This document shows positions 24,101 through 31,620 of a stretch of DNA of 64,000 nucleotides, in pieces. Made by a program: the position numbers and the translations under genes. The stretch lies in the NCBI GenBank assembly GCA_031296935.1, contig JAVDPD010000028.1:1-64000 (forward strand), given 5' to 3'. The stretch is from Cerasicoccus maritimus (lineage in GTDB: Bacteria; Verrucomicrobiota; Verrucomicrobiia; Opitutales; Cerasicoccaceae). Positions within the stretch are counted from its first letter, which is position 1. Each line of letters begins with the position of its first letter. The notes below the pieces were generated by a model. The model made no database searches. It was not told the DNA's origin and was given only the letters and a program-made list of their open reading frames with translations.

Positions 24101-25103
24101 GGTGGCCAATGCCCGCCCACAGGTCTTCATCATTGCGCATGTGGACTGCTTGCACTTCCGCAGGCAACTCGCCGTCTGCATCTGGCATCACGATCACGGT
24201 GCCGTCAACCATCTCGAAACCAATGCGGCTGACTTCGACTCGCCATGCCAACTTTGGTAAATTGATAAACGTCACCTCGCCGTTTTCGTCTGTCATGCTG
24301 GAACGCGTGGGCAGCAATTCGCGCTCGGTATCGTTGGGGTCGACCCCCGTCAGCTTGATCGTGAAATTTTTGGCGGGCTGCGGATCGCCAAAGCCAAAGG
24401 TTCCGAAATATTGCTCCCAATCGACGGTAAAACTCAGTTGCCCTTTCTTCGGCTCAAGCAGCAACGAAACGGTGTGCGGGCCTGTCAGCGTCACGACATC
24501 GCTGGTGTATTCGATAAAGAAATTCGACGTATCAACACTGGCTAAACTTGCAGACGTCGCATCGTTGAAGAAAAACTGAAAGGAGCCGGCGGACACGCCT
24601 CGAAAAGTTGCACAGCCATTCTCGTCAGTCACCGCTGCATAGGTTTTTGCCGTCGGCGCGCCTTCGGGGTCAAACTTGCAGCGCACGGGAATCCCCGCCG
24701 CCTCAACGCCGCTGACCACGCTGTTTAGCTGTACATAGACGTCGAACCAAGGCGTGTCGGAATCCAATGGCGTGAGTTCTACATTCAACGCTTCTTCGCC
24801 TTCACTGAGTGACAAAGGGTCAACCGTCGCCGTCTCAAATGCCGGGTGGCTAACCGCTAATGCATAGTCGTCGACCGGGAGGTCTGCGATCCGGTAAAAG
24901 CCAAAAGCATCCGCATACGTCCGCGCGGCGACTCCTTCCGCCAAAGGGTCATCGTCCAGTATAATTGCCGCGCCTTCGAGACCGAAGCCGGTGCTTTCAT
25001 CAATAACGCGCCCAGCCAAAGTGGCCGTTTGAGCGCGGGCAGTGAGGCCCCCAAACACTGTAAAAACTATGAGGCAGTAGCTAAAGCATCTCAATAGATA
25101 CAT
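18150..25103 (-). CDS. Giant secreted multidomain protein with Calx-beta and calcium-binding modules (2317 aa)
   Basis: The signal peptide is MYLLRCFSYCLIVFTVFGGLTARAQ. Residues 26-110 form a carboxypeptidase-regulatory-like domain (LAGRVIDESTGFGLEGAAIIL ... GFYRIADLPVDDYAL), and related GxVxD...GxYxxxLPPG folds recur to about residue 550. Long beta-rich regions follow without recognised family. Near residues 2020-2065 are thrombospondin-3/dockerin-like calcium loops (DSDLDEDSLPDAEE, DDFDGDGATNAVE). Residues ~2068-2168 form a Calx-beta domain. The last ~150 residues (LPTLLEYAFALDP ... YIVETNNGFDAAW) are a verrucomicrobial C-terminal beta domain that also occurs in the metalloprotease at 44191. 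There is no PEP-CTERM tail. It is probably a surface or extracellular structural protein. Confidence 0.75.
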   Translation of the reverse strand: MYLLRCFSYCLIVFTVFGGLTARAQTATLAGRVIDESTGFGLEGAAIILDDDPLAEGVAARTYADAFGFYRIADLPVDDYALAVSHPAFETATVDPLSLSEGEEALNVELTPLDSDTPWFDVYVQLNSVVSGVEAAGIPVRCKFDPEGAPTAKTYAAVTDENGCATFRGVSAGSFQFFFNDATSASLASVDTSNFFIEYTSDVVTLTGPHTVSLLLEPKKGQLSFTVDWEQYFGTFGFGDPQPAKNFTIKLTGVDPNDTERELLPTRSSMTDENGEVTFINLPKLAWRVEVSRIGFEMVDGTVIVMPDADGELPAEVQAVHMRNDEDLWAGIGHQLTVPYYTGFTANSFGTVQSDQGFLVPHKGSNSEGIYEDDLIFYTLNTLENSNVISSASGFADFPPGRYDVVVDIVQRMEFAFDGDLTLQSDNEFNLAMTFRGSVENLPGEGGMVVGDIQVELATVEGVLLLMEQDDLQPGSETAYKPRTNETIIFEVHDMAKSKVQSAFQEIEVTTDSQGRYSLELPPGIYGIKLPNMMDGYWGAGIRLSKDEPSGVGFTNSRGWPLADIYEPSTPRSSWGDYIEPRGLSISSGGVYQLDLLVREEVYGIAGEVIVNNDPNENAILSFDQGGESAVVAHRFMDLIELQELEVDLGVDELTAPLYADGEAYRFERKKLPPGTYAPTLTAERANLAPTDASEITLIDFPGPGLPPGGVDFDYGEVSVFPGETIDGAATQIEGDSTLGTSPVIAAVAVWDPDADGGDGAYSSHTTGARIYQVDYAGSLPFSGNPITGHWTDAWFYTEDDWYKLSSSDNLEIIIGGPGNNANPSIPPGVNYSVAVDVRNAAYPSLQLSNVGVLINNQANAAPGTFSGTPDEYPSVALNGDSWTFETGDSEAYATLVNRGDALSPVYSTTMLLSRTLTVEFDLKETTGPAIDVEGVQFTIKGPTGVILPVSIEERYPEGGGAAIEGGFTYITDWVPHYIEVRAPGYQIVRVFVEPDESTAQQVEGSHWSLSNIEVTLDALEPPSVGSAPVFDRRGYFFTGLKRAGDPTLFSEDSAKEALEMTWQASVEGRSYSATLPGFYEEGASTPSGSETYNYDDPVDEVWLIDQRIWSNGSWTLGGFATFTLPAGNDERLSWLADLADDGDDTASQGEPTSEVDLNRGNVWFQRLLATDFETTDLTQSIDATLTLADLPPGYFDPVLVVVTRGGAVLVEEIPELASTESTALFGIRLPDSFATLLDAVALIAGAQATREELEAILPDGRFVALPDFTAEIAAEGEEDPKHVNYNYEFAVDWSEGLGVPGAGILSLAPGFLGGTFESDGAFTLDGDSGDVGLGIGTEFRIDDLTEGNIELKGDGKFDPRSYFPPIIQNLGVEYSIGSVAVKAAMEQISSTEQKELIMKHSVDFSMSDINMRMNLEPVTGKVPYIGPILAGLSVSEALVIYGAVDADIALNATRTWKTDNPTRTALQQPEFPVSSTPGSEEYVIISTNDPIQTTPRNHFLGGAEDEPGPTDEFILTFNFGVGMDIDVVGGNAGAKARFNLTGLDGDSEERSENSVLVVPNKFGDWPPIERISGRMTGSLEAFADLYVTTLEKSWEWDLIRFDHQFTTDSLIEFIPMTVVQRSTANALVEVTGEAPEILSDLTVHSHIAVPESNASFLIFTEGADGGGTSIRLLNRVDDHSFGSVGSSEIGLAEYVVDLAVVEHWTGEWIVAWSEIAADDANLESPPTTIRAIVGSEDMATWSAPETVAELNGVARRVTAGRAEGTFSYVAWELALEGRDSEVADLGSARYENGSWQTPEAYALNNALRNLETPVGVEATDAAGLFYRNDSALRYLPEGSDTPISILPSRNRPFDMKRDATGASRPYILVASIDNSGISLHASDAISGSIYYGTVLAGTIPEIIAIEPVQNQSRQYFVAWTETDETTEQQDLNYAVVQRSPMAPIDSGTIISQTPGAYTELELVSTGDGEATLYASFMNDDRRGALRQFRLDATDGHIDSDLDEDSLPDAEELRIIDADGTDAIALIQDVLGSDDFDGDGATNAVEIAAGTDPIDPDDYPGVGSDGVGVVALDATASEEGLTPASFQIYRVVDDVSGALTVSFELSGVAVEGVDFASQSHSVEIPAGASFTTVVIAPLADNDLEGPEDVILTLLDGVGYDLLPYQSEAIVTINDLPFNQFRVLAYGAVDGANDAISGYLADSELDGLPTLLEYAFALDPTASDSLNGAPQIILFEDQDDVLYLGIEYRESRSAKGLEYIVETNNGFDAAWRSGDAYTEVVEREPGVDYDLVVVRSLLPVGVNPEEAAFIRVRVLAED

Positions 25104-25126
25104 GCTAATAACCCTAGCAAAGGTAA

Positions 25127-25155
25127 CTAATATTTACTAGAAAAATATGAGTCAA
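25127..25155 (-). promoter_or_regulatory. Candidate promoter of 2317-aa protein gene
   Basis: On the minus strand TTGACT (plus 25150-25155) and TATTAG (plus 25127-25132) are separated by 17 nt, about 20 nt upstream of ATG 25103. An AGGG lies about 11 nt before the ATG. The -10 box is weak (four of six), so the call is tentative; the leader would be very short. Confidence 0.35.
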
Positions 25156-25238
25156 ATACCCAATACGGAAGAGAGTCTTCTTGTAGGATCAAGAGTCCAC
25201 GGCCCATCCCCAATGAAGAAGCCGGAAGTAGTTCACCA

Positions 25239-25273
25239 TAAAAAACCGGCGGCCCCATGTGGGAACCGCCGGT
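25239..25273 (-). terminator. Rho-independent terminator of typA
   Basis: On the minus strand ACCGGCGG and CCGCCGGT (plus 25245-25252 and 25266-25273) form a perfect 8-bp GC-rich stem with a 13-nt loop, followed by a run of Ts. It lies directly after the typA stop at 25300 and separates typA from the downstream giant-protein gene. Confidence 0.85.
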
Positions 25274-25299
25274 CGTAAAATCAAGCCGTCCGGTCGTGC

Positions 25300-27138
25300 T
25301 TACTTGGCTGCGCGCTTGGCGATGCGACGACGCTCTTCCGAGTCGAGCACACGCTTGCGGAGACGCAGGAACTTCGGCGTTGCTTCGACGAGCTCGTCGG
25401 CGGCAATGTATTCGATCGCACGCTCAAGAGAGAAACGGATCGGCGGGGCGAGCTGCACGTTGTCGTCCTTACCGGAGGAGCGCATGTTGTCGAGCTGCTT
25501 GGCCTTGCAGGGGTTGACCGGAAGGTCTTCCTTGCGCGGACATTCGCCAACAATCTGGCCGTTGTAAACTTCGTCACCGGGTGCCACGAACAGCTTGCCG
25601 CGCGCCTGGATCATGTTCAGCGCATAGCCCATAGCCGGACCAGTCGCCACCGAACAAAGTGTGCCGGTGTTCCGCGTGATAATCTCGGCACCCTTCGGAC
25701 GGTATTCCAGGAACATGTGCGAGCAGACGCCGTGACCGCTGGTCAGCGTAGTCAGGTCGCTCTCAAAGCCGATCAAGCCGCGGGTGGAGATCGTCGCCTC
25801 AATGGTCACGCCTGCGTGGTGGTGCTCCATGTTGGTGATCTGCGCCTTACGGTTGGACAAGTTTTCCATGACCGAGCCCATCATCTCTTCGGGCACTTCC
25901 ACCCAAACTTGCTCGAAAGGCTCGCACTGCTTGCCGTCGATCTCCTTAAAGAGAACCGTCGGGCGGGAAACCATCACTTCGTAGCCTTCGCGGCGCATCG
26001 TTTCCACGAGCACAGCGATCTGCATCGAGCCACGGGCGTTGACGAGGAAACGGGTGCCTTCAGTCGTGTCGGCGACCTTAATCGAAATATTGGCCTTGGT
26101 TTCCTGAATCAGGCGGTCGCGGACCTGGCGGGAAGTCACCTTCTTGCCGTCCTTGCCGGCGAGGGGGCCGTCGTTGACGTGGAATTCCATCTGCACGGTG
26201 GCAGGATCGATTTCCATGAACGGCAGCGCCTCGGCGTCCTTGCTGGCTGCGAGGGTATCGCCAATGTCGACGTCTTCAAAGCCGGCGATGCCCACGATGT
26301 CACCTGCTTCGCAGGATTCAACGGGCTGCACGCCGAGGCCGGTAAAGCGGATCAGCTTGGTGATCTTCACGCGGTCGACCTTGCCGTCCTTGCGGAGGGC
26401 GTGGATCGTGGCGCCGCTCTCGATCTTACCCGAGAGGATACGGCCAATGGCCAAACGACCGACAAAGGCGTCCCAGTCGATGTTGGAAACGAGCATGCGG
26501 AAGTCGCCTTCTTCGACGACGGGTGCCGGGATACGCTCCACGATGGTTTCGAACAGCGCGGTCATGTTTTCGCGCGGGCCGTCTTCTTCGCGGTCAGCAA
26601 AGCCGTTTTTGGCGGATGCGTAGAGGAAAGGCGCGTTGAACTGGTCTTCGTCGGCTTCGAGGTCGAGGAAGAGTTCCAGCACCTTGTCGTGCACCCACTC
26701 GGGGCGCGCGGTGTCGCGGTCCACCTTATTAATGACGCAAATCGTCTTGAGGCCGTGGCTGAGCGCCTTGCGGAGCACCCAGCGGGTTTGGGCCTGCGGG
26801 CCGCCCACGGCGTCGGTCAGCAGCAGCACGCCGTCGACCATCTTCATCACACGCTCCACTTCGGCACCGAAGTCAGCGTGCCCGGGGGTGTCCACGATGT
26901 TAATCGTATAGCCGTTCCACTGGATGGCGGTGTTCTTGGCCTTAATGGTAATGCCCTTTTCGCGCTCCAGATCCATGCTGTCCATGGCGCGCTCTTGCAC
27001 TTCCTGGTTTTCACGGAAAGTCCCGGATTGTTGCAGCAAGCAGTCCACCAAGGTGGTCTTGCCGTGGTCAACGTGTGCGATAATTGCGATGTTGCGGATC
27101 TTCTCCGCAGTGCGTGTTGGTTCTGCGAGCGCGCTCAT
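25300..27138 (-). CDS. typA: Translational GTPase TypA/BipA
   Basis: 612 residues, the usual TypA length. The GTPase domain has G1 AHVDHGKT (21-28), switch I ending in REKGITI (60-66), G3 DTPGH (83-87) and G4 NKVD (138-141). Domains II, III and V follow (SRPTVLFKEIDGKQCEPFEQ, RGLIGFESDLTTLTSGHG) with the TypA-specific C-terminal domain (LFVAPGDEVYNGQIVGE). TypA is a ribosome-binding GTPase of the EF-G class that helps large-subunit assembly and growth under stress or at low temperature. ATG 27138 starts the protein; the upstream sequence is A/T-rich without a clear Shine-Dalgarno. A strong terminator follows the gene. Confidence 0.97.
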   Translation of the reverse strand: MSALAEPTRTAEKIRNIAIIAHVDHGKTTLVDCLLQQSGTFRENQEVQERAMDSMDLEREKGITIKAKNTAIQWNGYTINIVDTPGHADFGAEVERVMKMVDGVLLLTDAVGGPQAQTRWVLRKALSHGLKTICVINKVDRDTARPEWVHDKVLELFLDLEADEDQFNAPFLYASAKNGFADREEDGPRENMTALFETIVERIPAPVVEEGDFRMLVSNIDWDAFVGRLAIGRILSGKIESGATIHALRKDGKVDRVKITKLIRFTGLGVQPVESCEAGDIVGIAGFEDVDIGDTLAASKDAEALPFMEIDPATVQMEFHVNDGPLAGKDGKKVTSRQVRDRLIQETKANISIKVADTTEGTRFLVNARGSMQIAVLVETMRREGYEVMVSRPTVLFKEIDGKQCEPFEQVWVEVPEEMMGSVMENLSNRKAQITNMEHHHAGVTIEATISTRGLIGFESDLTTLTSGHGVCSHMFLEYRPKGAEIITRNTGTLCSVATGPAMGYALNMIQARGKLFVAPGDEVYNGQIVGECPRKEDLPVNPCKAKQLDNMRSSGKDDNVQLAPPIRFSLERAIEYIAADELVEATPKFLRLRKRVLDSEERRRIAKRAAK

Positions 27139-27189
27139 AAAAAGAAAAATAGCGCGTCACGCTGACAGTTTTTCGCTATTTGGCGAGGA

Positions 27190-27351
27190 TCATTTTTTGT
27201 TCAGGACCCAAAAAGCGTGAATAATACCGCCTAAACCGAAGAGAAACACCCAAAGAAGGATGTTGATGATCAAATCAGCCCCAGCGCCCTTCTTCATCGC
27301 AACAGCGACGGGCGGCAGGAAGATGCATAGCAGAATTTCGACAATACTCAT
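27190..27351 (-). CDS. Pmp3/YqaE (UPF0057) family membrane peptide
   Basis: A 53-residue protein with two membrane helices: MSIVEILLCIFLPPVAVAMKK, then a Gly-containing polar turn, LIINILLWVFLFGLGGIIHAFWVL and NKK. The CxFLPPxAV and GxxHAxWV elements are the family signature. Members (yeast Pmp3, plant RCI2, E. coli YqaE) sit in the plasma membrane and are linked to membrane potential and to salt or cold stress. The ATG at 27351 has GGAG five nt upstream, which decides the start; the longer open frame is not used. It lies 51 bp upstream of typA on the same strand and may share its transcript. Confidence 0.9.
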   Translation of the reverse strand: MSIVEILLCIFLPPVAVAMKKGAGADLIINILLWVFLFGLGGIIHAFWVLNKK

Positions 27352-27484
27352 AGCAGCTCCATGCATAGCAGAAAGCCCGCCATTGTCGATCTCCGAGCGA
27401 GTCTCTGAAGAAAAACCTAAAAAATTGCGGAAAAACACCTTGACCCGGCTAGAATCAGCGCAATTATCCCCCTCTTTCCTAAAT

Positions 27485-27560
<76 letters not shown>

Positions 27561-27568
27561 TTTTTTAG

Positions 27569-27604
27569 AAACCCCGCAAGCACACCACTTGCGGGGTTTT
27601 CTTT
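27569..27604 (+). terminator. Rho-independent terminator after tRNA-Phe
   Basis: AACCCCGCAAG and CTTGCGGGGTT form an 11-bp stem with a short loop (CACACCA), followed by TTTTC. It lies 9 nt after the tRNA CCA and evidently ends the tRNA transcript. Confidence 0.9.
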
Positions 27605-27629
27605 GGTCTACATTTCCTGACCTGCAAAC

Positions 27630-27745
27630 CAGCTACCGCCAAGACAACCGAGCTCGGCCAGGAAGAAGGCGTCATCGCAAGCCTCATCATGGTCTTCTCC
27701 GGCCTCTTCACCGTGCTATCCGTCGCGCTCTACAGCGTATTTTAG
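27630..27745 (+). pseudogene. Remnant of a small membrane protein gene
   Basis: One frame ending at the TAG at 27743-27745 encodes about 35 residues with coding character: KTTELGQEEGVIASLIMVF followed by a hydrophobic helix SGLFTVLSVALYSVF. No start codon or ribosome site is found in frame upstream, because the frame runs into the tRNA terminator. It may be the surviving 3' end of a gene deleted or rearranged next to the tRNA. The parent family is not recognised. The overlapping 127-aa frame in another phase reads through the tRNA and is not a gene. Confidence 0.3.
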
Positions 27746-27806
27746 AAACCTTCGCCCAGCGAAAAGAGGGCTCCGCCAACGAACCACGCTGGCCAATTAA
27801 AAAAAA

Positions 27807-28060
27807 AGCCTACACGGTTGTTTCGCAAAAGCCAACTCGGTTGTTTCGCAAAAGCCTACGTAGGAAACTCGGAAAAGCCTACTCGGTTGTTATCGAGTTT
27901 CCTAGTTAGGAAACTCAAAATAGCCTATGCGGTTCTCTCCCCAACAACCGCTCGGTTCTTGGTCCAGTACAGCCACTGTTGTTGACGTAACAACCGATGC
28001 TGTGTTTTAGAGAAACCTACTCGGTTGTTTTGCAAAAGCCTACTGTGCTTTCTCAGCCAA
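27807..28060. repeat. 23-bp degenerate repeats with embedded palindromes
   Basis: Units starting AGCC(T/A)AC and continuing (T/A)CGGTTGTTTCGCAAA occur head to tail with an exact 23-bp period at 27807, 27830 and 27853, continue degenerately at 27876, and recur at 28014 and 28037. Between them lie a perfect palindrome GAGTTTCCTA-GT-TAGGAAACTC (27895-27916) and inverted copies of the CGGTTGTT core (AACAACCG at about 27943 and 27989). There are no unique spacers, so it is not a CRISPR array. The function is unknown; it looks like a decaying minisatellite or hairpin-forming element in the accessory patch after tRNA-Phe. Confidence 0.75.
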
Positions 28061-28268
28061 CGAGCGAGTGTTCCTCTAACAGATGCCCATGTCTTGCTCT
28101 TAAAGATCGCAGTGATTTTGGATAAAAAAACTGCCACCCATATCCATCAGAAACACTGGCTCTTCATCACATACCTTGACGAGCTGAGTCACTGCAATCA
28201 AGATACACAAGCTCAACATGATGCCTAATTGGGCGTTCTGCAGGATCTAGAAGGCTGAGGCGCATTAA
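28061..28268. other. Non-coding stretch before lipoprotein gene
   Basis: An AT-richer gap without a convincing gene. A frame at 28025-28228 has no recognisable product and overlaps the repeat array. The sequence AGGCTGAGGCGC at about 28251 lies shortly before the lipoprotein ATG and may contribute a weak ribosome site. Confidence 0.4.
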
Positions 28269-28742
28269 ATGAAAAAACTCCTTCATCTCATAATTCTCCC
28301 AGTTCTATTGGTGGCCTGTAAGCAAGACCGACCAAAATGGAGCATGAGCAACGAATATAGGTATGTCGAACATCTGGGCATCGTTTACATTGTCGATGAC
28401 ACTGAAAACATAGTCTACTGGTCTGTAAACGGGGAAGAAAGAATCCACAAAGCTAACGACGGTAAATTCATCTGGAATGGCCTACGAAACAGCGAGCATC
28501 CATCGATAAACAAGAAGATCCCAAAAGACCAAAATCCATTCAATTGGAAACCTTCACGAGAAGAAACAATTTTCAAAATTAAAGAGTGGGTTATGAATCA
28601 AGCACCATTGGATGGAAGTTCAGAAAGCGATCTAGCCATAGTAAATGCAAAAAGAGAAAAGTTGATCACTCAAGTCGATGATCTCTATCCGAGCTATCTG
28701 GAGCAACTGGAGCGCAAAACAATTTCGACAAGCAGTGACTAG
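28269..28742 (+). CDS. Putative lipoprotein of unknown function
   Basis: 157 residues with a type II signal peptide MKKLLHLIILPVLLVAC; the lipobox LVAC puts the lipidated Cys at residue 17. The mature part is polar, rich in Lys, Asn and Trp (RYVEHLGIVYIVDDTENIVYWSVNGEE; NPFNWKPSREETIFKIKEWV) and has no recognised domain. Base composition is visibly AT-richer and codon use is looser (many AAA and ATA codons) than in the flanking operons, which suggests later acquisition. It stands alone downstream of the repeat patch near tRNA-Phe. Lys at +2 of the mature protein gives no firm location rule outside enterobacteria; membrane anchoring is inferred. Confidence 0.65.
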   Translation: MKKLLHLIILPVLLVACKQDRPKWSMSNEYRYVEHLGIVYIVDDTENIVYWSVNGEERIHKANDGKFIWNGLRNSEHPSINKKIPKDQNPFNWKPSREETIFKIKEWVMNQAPLDGSSESDLAIVNAKREKLITQVDDLYPSYLEQLERKTISTSSD

Positions 28743-28958
28743 TTAAATCTCCCTGCTGCCCACAACCAGTGTTCGCCTTCCGCCCAACATCCGCCCTTGA
28801 CCTAACAGGCCCATGGTTTTTCCTGATTTTTAAGGAATATTTCCCTCTACTTCAGCTCATAATATTTGAAACCAACCGCCTGAACTCTTGTCTTTCGTTT
28901 TTAGCGAGCCTTGCTAGCGAAAAGGCAGGGCCTCGGGCTTAACCCAATCCAATCAGCT

Positions 28959-29951
<993 letters not shown>

Positions 29952-30092
29952 GGAAAAAGGAAAAAGATTAAAGGAAAAAGGGAGTGGCGCGTAGTCGAAT
30001 GAAACGACCAGCGCTAATGGCTTAAACCAATTCCCTTCTTCCAATCCATGACTCTGAAACTTTAATCTTTAATCTTTTTACTTTAAACTTCC
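29952..30092. promoter_or_regulatory. Purine/pyrimidine-mirrored spacer inside Bat operon
   Basis: The spacer begins with repeated A/G runs (AGGAAAAAGGAAAAAG, then ATTAAAGGAAAAAGG) and ends with T/C-rich runs (CTTTAATCTTTAATC, then TTTTTACTTTAAACTTCC), so the ends can pair imperfectly into a long AT-rich hairpin just before the DUF58 start. It has no U-tract of terminator form. An attenuating or mRNA-processing role is possible. Confidence 0.4.
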
Positions 30093-31016
30093 ATGCCCTC
30101 CACCCGTGAAATATTGCGCAAGGTGCGCCAGATCGAAATCCGGACGAATCGACTCGTTACGGACTCGCTGACCGGCGCTTACCACAGCGTGTTCAAGGGG
30201 CGCGGGATGGACTTCGAGGAAGTCCGCGAATACGCGCCCGGCGATGACGTCCGCGCGATCGACTGGAACGTCACCGCGAAGATGGACCGCCCGTTCATCA
30301 AGCAATTCCGCGAAGAGCGTGAGCTGACCATCGTGCTCATGGTCGACCTGTCGGCCTCGGGTGCCTTTGGCTCGCTCGACGAATCCAAGCGCGAGCTCGC
30401 GGCCGAGATCGCCAGCGTGCTCGCCTTCTCCGCCACCAAGAACAACGATAAAGTCGGCCTGCTCCTCTTCACGGACGAGGTCGAGCAATACATCCCGCCG
30501 CGCAAGGGCCGCCAGCACGTGCTGCGCGTGATTCGCGAAATCCTTTTCCACGAGCCACGCCACACCGGCACGAATGTCGTCAAGGCGCTGGACACCGTGA
30601 ACCACATGATCAAGCGCAAGGCCATCGTGTTTCTGCTGACGGACTTTCTGCAAGGCCCCGACGGCCGCTTGCCCACGCCCGAGGAGCGCCAGGGCGACGA
30701 CCTTTTCCGCGCGCTCGGCCTCACGAACAAGCGTCATGATTTGACGACGATTCTGCTCTCCGACCGCCGCGAAGTCGAGTTGCCCAACATCGGCATCATC
30801 GCCCTCGAAGACGCCGAGACGTGCCAGCTGGTTGAGATCGATACCGGCAGCGCCAAGGTCCGCAAACTTTACGCCAAGCAAAACCGTGAACGCCTGGCCG
30901 GCCTCCACCGCGGGCTGCGTCAAGCTGGCGTGGGCGCCCTGCCCGTCGTCACCGGCGAGCCCTACGTCAATAACCTGCGCCGATACTTTGAGGCGCGCAG
31001 CCAGCGGAGGCACTAA
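30093..31016 (+). CDS. DUF58 domain protein (Bat operon)
   Basis: 307 residues. The DUF58 signature GMDFEEVREYAPGDDVRAIDW (about 38-58) is followed by a vWA-like fold whose MIDAS-like loop reads DLSASG. A central LLLFTDEVEQYIPPRKG and a later FLLTDFLQG strand complete the fold. No membrane helix is seen. DUF58 proteins accompany MoxR ATPases almost universally and are thought to be adaptor or substrate proteins of the chaperone. The ATG at 30093 begins immediately after a T/C-rich stretch, so translation may be controlled by the upstream spacer. It is followed at once by the next gene (2-nt gap). Confidence 0.9.
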   Translation: MPSTREILRKVRQIEIRTNRLVTDSLTGAYHSVFKGRGMDFEEVREYAPGDDVRAIDWNVTAKMDRPFIKQFREERELTIVLMVDLSASGAFGSLDESKRELAAEIASVLAFSATKNNDKVGLLLFTDEVEQYIPPRKGRQHVLRVIREILFHEPRHTGTNVVKALDTVNHMIKRKAIVFLLTDFLQGPDGRLPTPEERQGDDLFRALGLTNKRHDLTTILLSDRREVELPNIGIIALEDAETCQLVEIDTGSAKVRKLYAKQNRERLAGLHRGLRQAGVGALPVVTGEPYVNNLRRYFEARSQRRH

Positions 31017-31017
31017 G

Positions 31018-31620
31018 ATGAACTTTGCATCGCAAATGAACTTTGTCCGGCAAAGCTTATTCGGGCTGTTGATCGCAACGCCCGCCCTCTCCTTTGCTCA
31101 GGAAGCCGATGGACTGCGCCCCATGCGCGGCCTGCGCACCACGTCGTTCTGGGAGCAGAACTGGCCGTGGCTCACCGCGTTGATCGTGGTTGGCGTCATT
31201 GCGCTAATCGTGCTCACCGTGTGGCTCGTTAAACGCAAACCCGTCGCGCGCACGCTCTCGCCCGCCGAAGAAGCGCGCCTGCGCCTCGGCGAAGCGGCCA
31301 GCCTCGCGACGCAGCAGGACGACAAGGCGTTCTCCGTCACCGTGTCCGACGCATTGCGCGTTTACATGGAGCGCGCGTTCCACTTGCGAGCGCCGGAGCA
31401 AACGACCGAAGAATTCTTACAACACGCCAAGCAAAGCCAGCGCCTGCCCGAGCAGTCGTTGACTACGCTCGCGAAGTTCCTTGAGCTTTGCGACTTGGCC
31501 AAGTTCGCCCAACACGCCTTTGGCGATGATGAGCGCAAGGAGCTGCTCAACACCGCGCGCAACTTCGTGGACGAAGCCGAGCAGCGCGCCAAGGCGGCAA
31601 CCCCGGAGGTGACGGCATGA
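31018..31620 (+). CDS. DUF4381-like membrane protein (Bat operon)
   Basis: 200 residues: an N-terminal hydrophobic signal or anchor (LFGLLIATPALSFAQ), a second helix (WLTALIVVGVIALIVLTVWLV, about 52-72), then a soluble helical domain (LSPAEEARLRLGEAAS ... LRVYMERAFHLRAPEQTTEEFL ... FLELCDLAKFAQHAF) typical of the small DUF4381-type protein between DUF58 and BatA genes. The second Met (MNFVRQ) six codons later repeats the first and could also start. Its final ATGA overlaps the start of batA at 31617, indicating translational coupling. The role is unknown beyond membership of the complex. Confidence 0.8.
   Translation: MNFASQMNFVRQSLFGLLIATPALSFAQEADGLRPMRGLRTTSFWEQNWPWLTALIVVGVIALIVLTVWLVKRKPVARTLSPAEEARLRLGEAASLATQQDDKAFSVTVSDALRVYMERAFHLRAPEQTTEEFLQHAKQSQRLPEQSLTTLAKFLELCDLAKFAQHAFGDDERKELLNTARNFVDEAEQRAKAATPEVTA

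Noticed and set aside
25717..27165. 482-codon open frame opposite typA
   Set aside because: It lies wholly antisense to a clear typA gene, is His/Asp/Val-rich as expected for the complementary strand of a GC-rich gene, and has no family resemblance.
27807..28060. Possible CRISPR array
   Set aside because: The 23-bp units follow each other without spacers, vary in sequence and are partly inverted; no cas genes are in the window.
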